A stretch of 45,000 bases of DNA from Limimaricola sp. G21655-S1 (GTDB taxonomy: Bacteria; Pseudomonadota; Alphaproteobacteria; Rhodobacterales; Rhodobacteraceae). The notes under the pieces were generated by a model. The model saw only the letters and a list, made by a program, of their open reading frames with translations, ran no database searches and had not been told where the DNA came from. Below, piece after piece: positions 24,554 to 32,712 of the stretch (position 1 is the first letter of the stretch; every line of letters begins with the position of its first letter). The stretch is from positions 203,401-248,400 of the forward strand of contig NZ_JAPWGO010000001.1 of NCBI RefSeq assembly GCF_027213785.1, read 5' to 3'. A program made the translations under genes and the position numbers.

Positions 24554-26604
24554 TCCGCTGCCACCCGCATGACCGGCTCATCCACCTCCTGCGGCGCCAG
24601 CCCGGCCCAGCTCAGCCCGTCCATCAGCCCCGCCGCATGCGCCAGCGGGCTTCGGTAAAGGCCGGGGCGGCGGGGCAGGCGGGCAAGATCGCCATCGGCG
24701 TTGCCGACGATGATGGCGCGCCCGGCAGCGCGCAGCATGCATTCGTCATTGCCGGAATCGCCTGCCGCCACGCAGTGATCGAGGCTCAGCCCGTGGCTGC
24801 GCGCCAGATGGCCCAGCGCCGCCCCCTTGCCCGCGCGGACGGGAACGACGTCGATCAGGCGCCCATGCGACGCGATGACCCGCGCCGCGAGCCCTGCCAT
24901 GTCGAGCCGGTTACGGATCCGCATCGCCTGTCGTGCATCGCCGAGATAGCCCAGCTTCCAGCGCCGCTGCTCGATCTCGGGCTGCATCCGGATCGAGGGG
25001 CTGTCGAGCGCGTCGCGGATCGCATCGCGGCGCCAGTCGCACTCGATCTCGCGGGCCCAGCTTTCGTCGAAGACCAGCCGGCCGGTCGCGTCCCGGCGGT
25101 AGATTTCGGTGCCGACCGAGGTAATGAAGGCGTCGGGCTCGTCGATCTCCCATTCCGCGAGGATGCGCCGCGCCTCGGTGATGGTGCGTCCCGTCGCCAC
25201 GGCGAAGAGCGCATGGTCCCCCATGCGCCATTGCGCGAAGCCGCGCAGCGCGTCGCGATCACCGGTCAGCGTGTTGTCGATGTCGCTGGCGAGGATCCGG
25301 ATCGGGACGGGCAGGGGACGCGGCGCGGCGATACGCGCGATGAGCGCGGCGACCCGGGCGGCCCAGTGATCCCACGAATAGGCGGTCTCGTGCGACGCGG
25401 CGGCCTCGCGGCAACGCGCATGCATCTCGGCATCGCCGATCAGCCGCGACAGCGCCGAGCCAAAGGCCTGCGCATCGCTCGGCTCCGCGGTCAGCCCATG
25501 GCCGATCCGCGCGACGATGTCGGAAGGGCCGCCATGGCAGGTCGCGACCACGGGCAGTCCCGCGGCCGCGGCCTCGAGGATGGTCAGGCCGAACGGTTCC
25601 GTCAGCGCCGGGTTGGCAAACACACCCTGCCGCTCGGCGGCAAGACGGTAGAGGCCGCCGAGGCTTGCCGCGTCATGCTCGGGCGGCAGGGCCACCCGTC
25701 CTTCGAGCCCGTGGGTGCGGATCGCCTGACGGATTCCCGCGATCACGCGCCGCTGCTCATCGCTGCCCTGGCGGCCCGGGCCGCGCAGCCCGGCGAGGAT
25801 CACGAGGTTCGCACGATCGCGCAGACCTGGCGCCGACGCATAGGCGGCCACCAGACCGGCGAGGTTCTTCTTTTCGACCGGGCGCGCCACGGCGAGGATG
25901 AAGGGGCGATCGGGATGGGCCAGTTCGGGCGAGATCAACGCCTGTGCGCCCTGCATGTCGGCGGGGCCGGGCAGTGTGGCGCCCGGCGCGATGCAGTGGA
26001 TCCGGGCCGGATCGGCCCCGGCATAGGCCGCCACCTGCCGCTCGGCCTCGTCGCGCGAGGAGACGACCGTGGCACAGGCGCCGGCGATGGCACGGGTTTC
26101 GGCGGCGATGCGCCGCGACATCGCATCCCCCTGGCCCTGCATCGCGCGGGCCTTGTCGAGCCCCAGCGAATGCGGCGTGTAGATCACCGGGATACCGAAG
26201 CGTTCGCGTGCCGCGAGGGCCAGTTCGGCCGCATCGGCGAAATGCGCGTGGATCACGTCGGGCTTGCGGGCGAGCCCGGCGAGATGGTCGAGGAACGCCT
26301 CGGTGATCGCGGGAATCCGGGCCTCCAACGCCTCCTTGGAAAGGTAGTCGCCGCAGCCATCGTCCAGCCGCAGGATTCGCGACTTCGGCCCCAGCCTCTC
26401 ATGCGGTCGGGCATGGGCGATGCCCAGATCCGGCCGGTCGAAGCGGCGTGTCACCACGTCGATGCGATCAATGTCTGACCGCGCCTCGAGCGCGCGGGTC
26501 GCGGCGAGCACATAGGCGATATGACCGCCCGTATCGTCGGTCAGGCCATAGTGGATCGGCGGCGCCTTGAGGCAACCGCCGAGCGCGATCTGCATCACGA
26601 ACAT
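24550..26604 (-). CDS. Sucrose-phosphate-synthase-like GT4 fused to HAD-IIB phosphatase
   Basis: A 684-residue bidomain enzyme. Residues 1-430 are a GT4 glycosyltransferase of the sucrose-phosphate-synthase type: DDTGGHIAYVL (23-33), HFADAAELAL, IYTPHSLGLDKARAM, VARPVEKKNLAGLV and NPALTEPFGLTILEAAAAGL (331-350). Residues 435-665 are a sucrose-phosphatase-like HAD domain with DIDNTLTGD (Asp441, Asp443) and AAGDSGNDECML. The usual DTGGQ of SPS is DTGGH here, so donor or acceptor may differ. Mannosylfructose- or other glycoside-phosphate synthesis is as possible as sucrose. Starts at 26604 and 26595 are both possible. It is first in a three-gene glycosyltransferase unit and diverges from the sulfotransferase. 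Confidence 0.83.
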   Translation of the reverse strand: MFVMQIALGGCLKAPPIHYGLTDDTGGHIAYVLAATRALEARSDIDRIDVVTRRFDRPDLGIAHARPHERLGPKSRILRLDDGCGDYLSKEALEARIPAITEAFLDHLAGLARKPDVIHAHFADAAELALAARERFGIPVIYTPHSLGLDKARAMQGQGDAMSRRIAAETRAIAGACATVVSSRDEAERQVAAYAGADPARIHCIAPGATLPGPADMQGAQALISPELAHPDRPFILAVARPVEKKNLAGLVAAYASAPGLRDRANLVILAGLRGPGRQGSDEQRRVIAGIRQAIRTHGLEGRVALPPEHDAASLGGLYRLAAERQGVFANPALTEPFGLTILEAAAAGLPVVATCHGGPSDIVARIGHGLTAEPSDAQAFGSALSRLIGDAEMHARCREAAASHETAYSWDHWAARVAALIARIAAPRPLPVPIRILASDIDNTLTGDRDALRGFAQWRMGDHALFAVATGRTITEARRILAEWEIDEPDAFITSVGTEIYRRDATGRLVFDESWAREIECDWRRDAIRDALDSPSIRMQPEIEQRRWKLGYLGDARQAMRIRNRLDMAGLAARVIASHGRLIDVVPVRAGKGAALGHLARSHGLSLDHCVAAGDSGNDECMLRAAGRAIIVGNADGDLARLPRRPGLYRSPLAHAAGLMDGLSWAGLAPQEVDEPVMRVAAE

Positions 26605-26754
26605 TGGGGGGACTTTCGGTGTGTCTCGTCTGTTGGCGCCCCAATGCGATTGGCGACCGCCGGGTTCCCTCCCCGTTCCGGTTCAAGCCGAGGCTGATCA
26701 AACGCCATGCCGCGCTAGCTTGCGGGCTGCAGGCAGGCGCGGGGACCAAGAAAC

Positions 26755-27546
26755 ATGAAGCATCGTTACCTTTTCATCGGCGGGTTGCACCGCTCAGGCA
26801 CCTCGCTGGCGGCGCGGATCGCCGGCTCCATCCCTGGGCTGGGTACGCTTTCGAACCTGCCGGTTCCCGAAAACGAAGGGGTCTATCTGCAGGGCGCGAT
26901 CCCGCATGACGCGCTGGCGGGAGAGCCGGGGGCCTTCGCCTTCGACCCTGATCAGCATCTTGTCGAGGGCGGCCGCTTCGACCGGCTGGAGGTGCGCGAG
27001 CGGATCGAGGCGGATTGGGCGCCGTGGTTCCCCGACACGGCATGGCGCGTCGAGAAGTCTCCGGTGAACCTGCTTCGGACGCGGCTTTACCAGCAGCTGT
27101 TCCCGCTGTCGCAATTCGTCATCGTGGCGCGCCATCCCCTCGCGGTGGCGCGGGCCATGGCGAAGTGGAGCGACCGCAGCGAGGCCGATCTGGTCGCGCA
27201 CTGGACACAGGCCTACCGGATCGCACTGGAAGATGCCCGACGGCTGCATGCGCGGCTGATCCTGCGCTACGAGGATCTCGTGGCCACCCCGGACGCCGCG
27301 CGCCGGGCCTTGGCCGCGTTCTGCGACCGGCCTTGCGACGGCGCGGCGCCGGAGCCGGTACGCGATGGCAATCGCGATTACGATCTGCGCGCAACCATGC
27401 CGTTGCCAGAGGGGGCGGAGGCGGTAATGGGCGCGATGGGATACGGGCCGGACGGCGCGGTGGTGCCGATGCCCGCCGCGGCGGTCGCGCACCCGCTTAG
27501 GACAGTGCGCGAGGCGGTCGAGAGGGTCTGGCCTCCGAGGCGCTGA
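26755..27546 (+). CDS. PAPS-dependent sulfotransferase-family protein
   Basis: A 263-residue protein. The 5'-phosphosulfate-binding loop is FIGGLHRSGTSLAARI at the N-terminus, and the 3'-phosphate-binding block is QFVIVARHPLAVARAMAKWS followed by DRSE. This pair defines P-loop sulfotransferases, which move sulfate from PAPS to sugars, lipids or tyrosines. It diverges from the SPS-like/GT operon across a 150-base gap, so a glycan or glycoside is the likeliest acceptor (inference). No PAPS-synthesis genes lie in the window. Confidence 0.82.
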   Translation: MKHRYLFIGGLHRSGTSLAARIAGSIPGLGTLSNLPVPENEGVYLQGAIPHDALAGEPGAFAFDPDQHLVEGGRFDRLEVRERIEADWAPWFPDTAWRVEKSPVNLLRTRLYQQLFPLSQFVIVARHPLAVARAMAKWSDRSEADLVAHWTQAYRIALEDARRLHARLILRYEDLVATPDAARRALAAFCDRPCDGAAPEPVRDGNRDYDLRATMPLPEGAEAVMGAMGYGPDGAVVPMPAAAVAHPLRTVREAVERVWPPRR

Positions 27547-27649
27547 GGATTTTTCACCTTTGCCCGGAACCCCTTCGCGCTTGCCCCTGTTGCTTCTTGA
27601 CGAGAAGAATGCGGCGCGCGCAAGGCGTCACGAGGGGAGATTGCACGAC

Positions 27650-29329
27650 ATGACCGATACAGCTGAACCCGCGAAGCGGCCGAGCTCGTCCCGATTCTGG
27701 ATCGCGGTGGCCGCCGCGGTGATCGGCTGGATCCTGGTGTTGTGGCTGCTCATCGCCCGCGCCTCGATCGGCGGCGATCTCGAAGAGGCGCAGGCGCGGA
27801 TCGTCGAGGTCGAGGATCAGGTGGCGATCCAGACCGAGACCATGGGCAGCATCGAAGCGTTGCGCGCCGAACTCGAAGGGCTCCGGGTCGAGGAGCAGGA
27901 GCTCGAGAACCGTCGTGCCACCATCGAGGCCGAGATCGCCCCGGCCGAGGCGCGTCTGCAGGAGCTGTCGGGCCAGATCGAGACGGCGGAAGCCGATCTC
28001 GAGGCGGCGCAGGAGCAGACGCGCACGCTCGAAGAGGAACTCGCGCCGCTGCGCAGCGAACTCGATAGCTTCGAGACGCGTCGCGCCGAGGCCCAATCGC
28101 GTGCCGAGGCCGCGACCGCCGAGCTGAACGAGGTCACGCAGCGCCTCGAGCAGGCGCGCGGCGAGGAGGCCGAGCTGCGCCAGTTGATCGCCACGCTGAG
28201 CAGCGAGGCGGCAGAACTGACCGAGCAGGTTTCGCAGGCCGAAACCGAGCTGAGCTCGGTGCGCGAAGAGAGCGACACCATCAAGGCCGAACTGGCCGAA
28301 GCCAAGGCCCGCGTTGCCGAGCTGACCGAGCGCCGCGACAATCTCGAGGCCGAGGTCAGCGCGTTGAGCGAGGAGCAGGACTCGCTCGCCCAGGAAGTCG
28401 CGGCGGCCCGGGAGCAGAGGCAGCTGTTGCAGGAAGAGGTGGCGCAGCTGGCGCAGAACCTCGCGCAGCGGGCCGAGGAGCTGGCTCGGGTCGAGCGTCG
28501 CATCGCTGGCGCGGCGGCGCCGGTCGAGGCGACTGGCGATCGTCCGCAGGTGACCGATCTGCCCGCAGAGACCGAAGCTTCGGAAGCGCCCGTGGAGACT
28601 GAAGCTACGGAAACGGACGAAACCGCCGATGCCGCGCCTGCTGCCGAGCGTCCGCAAGTGACCGATCTGCCTGAAGAAACCGTAGCGGTGGCAGAGGAGG
28701 GCGAAACCGAGCCGGCCGAGCCGATCGTGCCCGCTGCTGACGTGGATGCGCCTGCCGACGATGCCGCCTCGACAGAGGCCGTGACCAACGCGGCCGAGAG
28801 CGGAACCGAGGTCGCGCCGACTGACGAAGCTGCCGCGGCCCCCGAAGCAGGCGAGGCCATGGCGCGTCCGCAGGTCACCGATCTACCGGACCAGGAAGCG
28901 TCGACCGAGACCGATCTCGCGGAGGCCGCCGAAGCCGAAACCGCCTCGACCGACACCGTCATTGGCGGCGAACCCGGGGCCCCGCCGGCAGGTCCCGCCG
29001 CCGCGCCTGCCGATAGCGACGCGCCCGCCGCCGCACCCTCGGAAGTCGCGAACCTGTCACCCGGTCTCTACACGCTGGGCCCGATCGCGGTGAAATTCTC
29101 GGAGGACGGGCGCTTCACCATGGCAGGCAGCGACCAGATGGGCCGCGTCAACGGGCGCTATGTCGTGGAGAACGGCGTTCTGACGCTCGATCAGGTGCAA
29201 GGCGACACCGGCTCCGCGATCTTCCCGATGCGCTGCGAGCTTGCCCCGAGCGAAAGCGGCTTCGCCATCGGTGACAGCGACGGCTCTTGTGCCCTGTTCG
29301 AGGGGCGGGAGTTCACGATCGCGGAATGA
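27650..29329 (+). CDS. Membrane-anchored coiled-coil protein with repeated RPQVTDLP motif
   Basis: A 559-residue protein of unknown function. A short cytoplasmic tail is followed by one TM helix (about 16-37), then a long coiled coil (about 42-290) dense in Glu, Ala, Gln and Leu heptads. A low-complexity Ala/Glu/Asp/Thr linker (about 290-465) carries RPQVTDLP three times, at residues 298, 334 and 406. The C-terminal domain (about 465-559) begins LSPGLYTLGPIAVKFSEDG and looks like a small beta-rich fold with two cysteines (MRCEL, GSCALF). A single-span protein reaching into the periplasm is likely. The start follows GAGGGGAG; an in-frame extension to 27560 lacks support. Confidence 0.72.
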   Translation: MTDTAEPAKRPSSSRFWIAVAAAVIGWILVLWLLIARASIGGDLEEAQARIVEVEDQVAIQTETMGSIEALRAELEGLRVEEQELENRRATIEAEIAPAEARLQELSGQIETAEADLEAAQEQTRTLEEELAPLRSELDSFETRRAEAQSRAEAATAELNEVTQRLEQARGEEAELRQLIATLSSEAAELTEQVSQAETELSSVREESDTIKAELAEAKARVAELTERRDNLEAEVSALSEEQDSLAQEVAAAREQRQLLQEEVAQLAQNLAQRAEELARVERRIAGAAAPVEATGDRPQVTDLPAETEASEAPVETEATETDETADAAPAAERPQVTDLPEETVAVAEEGETEPAEPIVPAADVDAPADDAASTEAVTNAAESGTEVAPTDEAAAAPEAGEAMARPQVTDLPDQEASTETDLAEAAEAETASTDTVIGGEPGAPPAGPAAAPADSDAPAAAPSEVANLSPGLYTLGPIAVKFSEDGRFTMAGSDQMGRVNGRYVVENGVLTLDQVQGDTGSAIFPMRCELAPSESGFAIGDSDGSCALFEGREFTIAE

Positions 29330-29349
29330 CCGGCGGTCCGGTTCGCTGA

Positions 29350-30375
29350 ATGGACCTGTCGGGCCTCTCCCTCTGGGCCGTCGCCGGCATCTTCGCGATG
29401 GCGGCGGCGGCGATCATGATGGCAGGCGTACGGCTTGCCCATGTCGCCGATGCGCTGGCCGACCGCACGGGCATGGGCGAGGTCGTCGCCGGCGCGCTCT
29501 TCGTCGGAGCGGCGACCTCGCTGCCCGGCGCCATCACCTCCATTTCCACCGCCGCGCAGGGGGCCTCTGGCCTTGCCGTGGGCAACGCACTGGGCGGGCT
29601 GACCGCGCAGACCGCCTTCATCGCGGTGGCCGACCTGTTCTATCGCCGTGCCAATCTCGAACATGCCGCCGCCTCGGTCACCGGTCTCGCGCAGGGCGTG
29701 CTGCTGGTGGTGCTGCTCTCGATCCCGCTCATCGCCTCGGCCGAGCCGCAGATCACAATTTGGGGCGTGCATCCCGCCTCGCTGCTGATCCCGGTCGGCT
29801 ATGCCTTCGGCCTGCGGTTGCTGTCGCGGATCCATGACGATCCGATGTGGCATCCGGTTCAAACCGATGAAACCCGCGAGGAGGTTTCCGAGCCGGACCG
29901 CGAGGGCGGCAGGTCGGATGGCGGGCTCTGGCTGCGCTTCGCGCTTTATGCGGGGGTGACGGCTGTGGCGGGCTGGGTAATCGGCGAGGCAAGCCTCGCG
30001 CTCGTCAAGCTGACCGGCATGGGTGAAAGCGCGGTGGGCACGGTCTTTGCGGGCGTGGCCAATTCCCTGCCCGAACTGGTCACTGCCATCGCCGCGGTGC
30101 GGATCGGCGCCGTCAGCCTTGCGGTGGGCGACGTGATCGGCGGCAACGCCTTCGAGGTAATGTTCCTCTCGGCCGCCGATTTCTTCGACGAAGGTTCGAT
30201 CTACGGCGCACTCACCCCGGCCGATCGGACCACCGCGCTCATCGCCATGCTGATGACCGGGGTGCTACTTCTGGGAATGCTGCGGCGCGAGAAGACCGGC
30301 CCGGTGCGGATCGGCTTCGAAAGCGTTCTGGTGCTGGTGCTCTATGCGGGCTCCGTGGCACTGGTGCTTCTATGA
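29350..30375 (+). CDS. CaCA-superfamily sodium/calcium-type antiporter with altered alpha-1 motif
   Basis: A 341-residue inner-membrane protein with two Na_Ca_ex repeats of about five helices each, separated by a hydrophilic loop (about 168-195). The alpha-2 motif is standard in its first half, GVANSLPELVTAIAAV, with AVGDVIGGNAFEV after it. The alpha-1 motif reads GAATSLPGAITSIS...AVGNALGG: the ion-binding glutamate expected after SLP is glycine (Gly60). Calcium exchange in the classic manner is therefore doubtful. The gene starts 20 bases after the coiled-coil protein gene and may share its transcript. Confidence 0.85.
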   Translation: MDLSGLSLWAVAGIFAMAAAAIMMAGVRLAHVADALADRTGMGEVVAGALFVGAATSLPGAITSISTAAQGASGLAVGNALGGLTAQTAFIAVADLFYRRANLEHAAASVTGLAQGVLLVVLLSIPLIASAEPQITIWGVHPASLLIPVGYAFGLRLLSRIHDDPMWHPVQTDETREEVSEPDREGGRSDGGLWLRFALYAGVTAVAGWVIGEASLALVKLTGMGESAVGTVFAGVANSLPELVTAIAAVRIGAVSLAVGDVIGGNAFEVMFLSAADFFDEGSIYGALTPADRTTALIAMLMTGVLLLGMLRREKTGPVRIGFESVLVLVLYAGSVALVLL

Positions 30376-30397
30376 CCGCTTGTATCGGAACAATGCG

Positions 30398-30414
30398 TTG
30401 CGCCCCTTGCGCAA
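30398..30414. promoter_or_regulatory. Short palindrome upstream of the AGCS symporter gene
   Basis: TTGCGC and GCGCAA form a perfect inverted repeat around CCCTT in the gap before the symporter start. There is no T run, so it is not a terminator. It could be an operator or chance in GC-rich DNA. Confidence 0.25.
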
Positions 30415-30469
30415 ACGCGCCACAGAGCCGCACCGTTGAAGTTGCGCGCGACAGGGGAGACAGGACCGC

Positions 30470-31906
30470 ATGACACAATTGCAGACGCTATTCGGCTGGA
30501 TCGGGGACGCCACGTGGGGCTGGGCGCTGATCCCGTTCCTCGTGATACTCGGCGGCACCTTCACCCTGATCTCGGGCTTCGTGCAGCTGCGCTTTTTCGG
30601 GCGCATGTGGGGCGTGCTCTCCGAAGGCGGCGACCGTCAGGGCGGCGTCTCCTCGCGCGAGGCGCTCTTGGTATCGGTCGGCGGCCGCGTCGGCGGCGGC
30701 AACATCGCCGGTGTCGCGGTGGCGATCACGCTGGGCGGACCCGGCGCGGTGTTCTGGATGTGGGTGGTGGCGCTGATCGGCATGGCCACCTCGCTGTTCG
30801 AATGCGCGTTGGCGCAGCTCTACAAGCGCGGTGAGCCCGACGGCACCTTCCGTGGCGGGCCCGCGCAATACATCATCCACGGGCTCGGGGCGCATTTCAA
30901 CTGGCTCGCCATCCTCTACGCGATCTGCCTGCTGGCCTCCTTCGGGCTCGGCTTCTCGGCGTTCCAGGGCAACACCGTGGCGGTGGCCGCGCAGGACAGC
31001 CTCGGGCTCGACCCGATCCTCGTCGGCGCGGGCCTCGCGCTGGTGACGCTCGTCATCGTGTTCGGCGGCATCAAGCGGATCGCCCGCGTCTCGGACGTGA
31101 TCATCCCGATCATGGCGATCGGCTACATCGTACTGGCGCTGGCTGTGATCGTTCTCAACATCACCGAAGTGCCGGCGGCACTCTGGACCATCGTGGCCAA
31201 TGCGGTGGGCCTCGAGGAAGCCGTCGGTGGCGGTGTCGGCGCAGCGGTGGCGCAAGGCATGCGGCGTGGCCTGTTCTCGAACGAGGCGGGCCTCGGTTCG
31301 GCGCCGAACGTGGCGGCGGCGGCGGCGGTGCCGCATCCGATCAGCCAGGGCATCGTGCAGTCCCTCTCGGTGTTCATCGACACGATGATCATCTGCACCT
31401 GCACCGCGATGGTGATCCTTCTGGGGGATGTCTACGTGCCCGGCGCGACCGATGTGGACGGCGTCGCGCTGACCCAGCAGAGCCTGGTCGACCATCTGGG
31501 CAGCTGGGCGCAGTACTTCCTGACCGGCGCGGTGCTGCTCTTCGCCTTCAGCTCGATCATCTACAACTACTATCTCGGCGAGACCGCGCTGAGCGTGCTG
31601 TGGGACAACGGCATCGCCCGGGTGCTGCTGCGGCTCGCGGTGCCGATGGTGGTGTTTCTTGGGGCAGCGGCGCCCGGCGCCACGGCGGTGTTCTTCTTCT
31701 CGGACCCGCTGATGGGGCTTCTGGCGCTGGTCAACCTGCTGGCGCTGACCATGCTGTTCCCGGTCGGGCTGCGGCTTCTCAACGACTACCGCAGGCAGTT
31801 GCGCGCGGGCGCGGTGGAGCCGGTACTGGAGATCGAGGATTACGCCGATCTCGACATCGACCGCGCCGCATGGGCCGTGCCGGCCCAGACCCGGCCGCTC
31901 GGCTGA
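30470..31906 (+). CDS. AGCS-family sodium:alanine/glycine symporter
   Basis: A 478-residue inner-membrane symporter with about eleven hydrophobic segments. Family landmarks are QLRFFGRMWGVL, SVGGRVGGGNIAGVAVAITL followed by GGPGAVFWMWVVALIG, FRGGPAQYI, and MRRGLFSNEAGLGSAPNVAA. The last block is the AGCS signature. It imports alanine, glycine or a related amino acid with sodium, which suits a marine or saline habitat. GGGGA lies upstream of ATG 30470 and a strong terminator follows. Confidence 0.92.
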   Translation: MTQLQTLFGWIGDATWGWALIPFLVILGGTFTLISGFVQLRFFGRMWGVLSEGGDRQGGVSSREALLVSVGGRVGGGNIAGVAVAITLGGPGAVFWMWVVALIGMATSLFECALAQLYKRGEPDGTFRGGPAQYIIHGLGAHFNWLAILYAICLLASFGLGFSAFQGNTVAVAAQDSLGLDPILVGAGLALVTLVIVFGGIKRIARVSDVIIPIMAIGYIVLALAVIVLNITEVPAALWTIVANAVGLEEAVGGGVGAAVAQGMRRGLFSNEAGLGSAPNVAAAAAVPHPISQGIVQSLSVFIDTMIICTCTAMVILLGDVYVPGATDVDGVALTQQSLVDHLGSWAQYFLTGAVLLFAFSSIIYNYYLGETALSVLWDNGIARVLLRLAVPMVVFLGAAAPGATAVFFFSDPLMGLLALVNLLALTMLFPVGLRLLNDYRRQLRAGAVEPVLEIEDYADLDIDRAAWAVPAQTRPLG

Positions 31907-31928
31907 GCGCGATCAGTCCGCGAGATCG

Positions 31929-31955
31929 AAGGGGGGCGCTGACGCCCCCCTTTTT
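31929..31955 (+). terminator. Rho-independent terminator after the AGCS symporter gene
   Basis: A perfect stem GGGGGGCG/CGCCCCCC (31931-31938 with 31943-31950), extendable by two A-T pairs, loop CTGA, followed by five T residues. Confidence 0.88.
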
Positions 31956-31966
31956 CATGGGATGCT

Positions 31967-32617
31967 TCAGAAACCGGTGGGCGGGTTCTTGCGACCAGGA
32001 CGCGAGCGGTAGGCCGGCAGCGACCAGCCGCGCCACAGCGCCACGATCCGGAGCGTGAAGGCGAGACCGAAGCCCGCCAGCGCCGCCGCCTCGCGCCCCG
32101 CGCCCGAAAGCACGAGCGCGGCGCAGGCCGCGGCCCCCAGCATCGAGGCCGCGACATAGATCTCGCGGCGCAGGATCACCGAGGGCTCATGGCCCAGCGT
32201 GTCGCGGATGATGCCGCCGACATTGGCGGTGATCACGCCCATCGCGATCGCCACCGTGACGCCCGCCCCCGCGTCGAGCGCCTTGAGCGTGCCCACCACG
32301 CTCACCAGCGCCATGCCGAAGGCATCGAGCCAAAGGATGTAGCGGTAGCGGTACTCCATCATGTGCGCCGCGAAATGCGTGACGATGGCGGTGAGGATGC
32401 AGGCGATCACCGGGGTCGGATCCTCGACCCAGAACACCGGCTCTCCGAGGATCAGGTCGCGCGTCGTGCCACCGCCGACGCCGGTGATCACCGCGAACCA
32501 GACGAAGCCGAGGATGTCGAGTTCCTTGCGCGAAGCGACCAGCGCGCCGGTCGCCGCGAAGGAGACGGCTGAAACGAGATCGAGCGCCGCGAGCAGCGGG
32601 GCGAGGGGCAGGTCCAT
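31967..32617 (-). CDS. TRIC-family (UPF0126/YadS-like) cation channel
   Basis: A 216-residue membrane protein with seven hydrophobic segments in two repeated halves. Diagnostic blocks are LDLVSAVSFAATGALVA and GVGGGTTRDLILGEPVFW (about 47-64), with the matching ITANVGGIIRDTLGHEPSVI in the second half. Prokaryotic TRIC proteins are trimeric monovalent-cation channels. A TTGACA lies about 60 bases upstream on the minus strand (near 32678), but no convincing -10 follows. Confidence 0.87.
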   Translation of the reverse strand: MDLPLAPLLAALDLVSAVSFAATGALVASRKELDILGFVWFAVITGVGGGTTRDLILGEPVFWVEDPTPVIACILTAIVTHFAAHMMEYRYRYILWLDAFGMALVSVVGTLKALDAGAGVTVAIAMGVITANVGGIIRDTLGHEPSVILRREIYVAASMLGAAACAALVLSGAGREAAALAGFGLAFTLRIVALWRGWSLPAYRSRPGRKNPPTGF

Positions 32618-32688
32618 GGCGGGGCTCCGGGCATCAGGAGGGGCGGGAGCGCCCTCCTAGCCGCTGGCGGGCCCGTGTCAACGCGGAC

Positions 32689-32708
32689 GCATCCCGCGCC
32701 CGGGATGC
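32689..32708. terminator. Hairpin after the DUF2384 gene
   Basis: An inverted repeat GCATCCCG/CGGGATGC with loop CGCC starts next to the end of the minus-strand DUF2384 gene. No T run follows, so it may be a weak terminator or an RNA 3' stabiliser. Confidence 0.35.
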
Positions 32709-32712
32709 GCGA

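Noticed and set aside
21346-27546. Capsule or O-antigen biosynthesis locus
   Set aside because: No Wzx, Wzy, Wzz, ABC exporter, initiating sugar-phosphate transferase or nucleotide-sugar synthesis genes are present.
30398-30414. Terminator after the CaCA antiporter gene
   Set aside because: The palindrome TTGCGC/GCGCAA has only 6-bp arms and no T run; kept only as a weak regulatory candidate.
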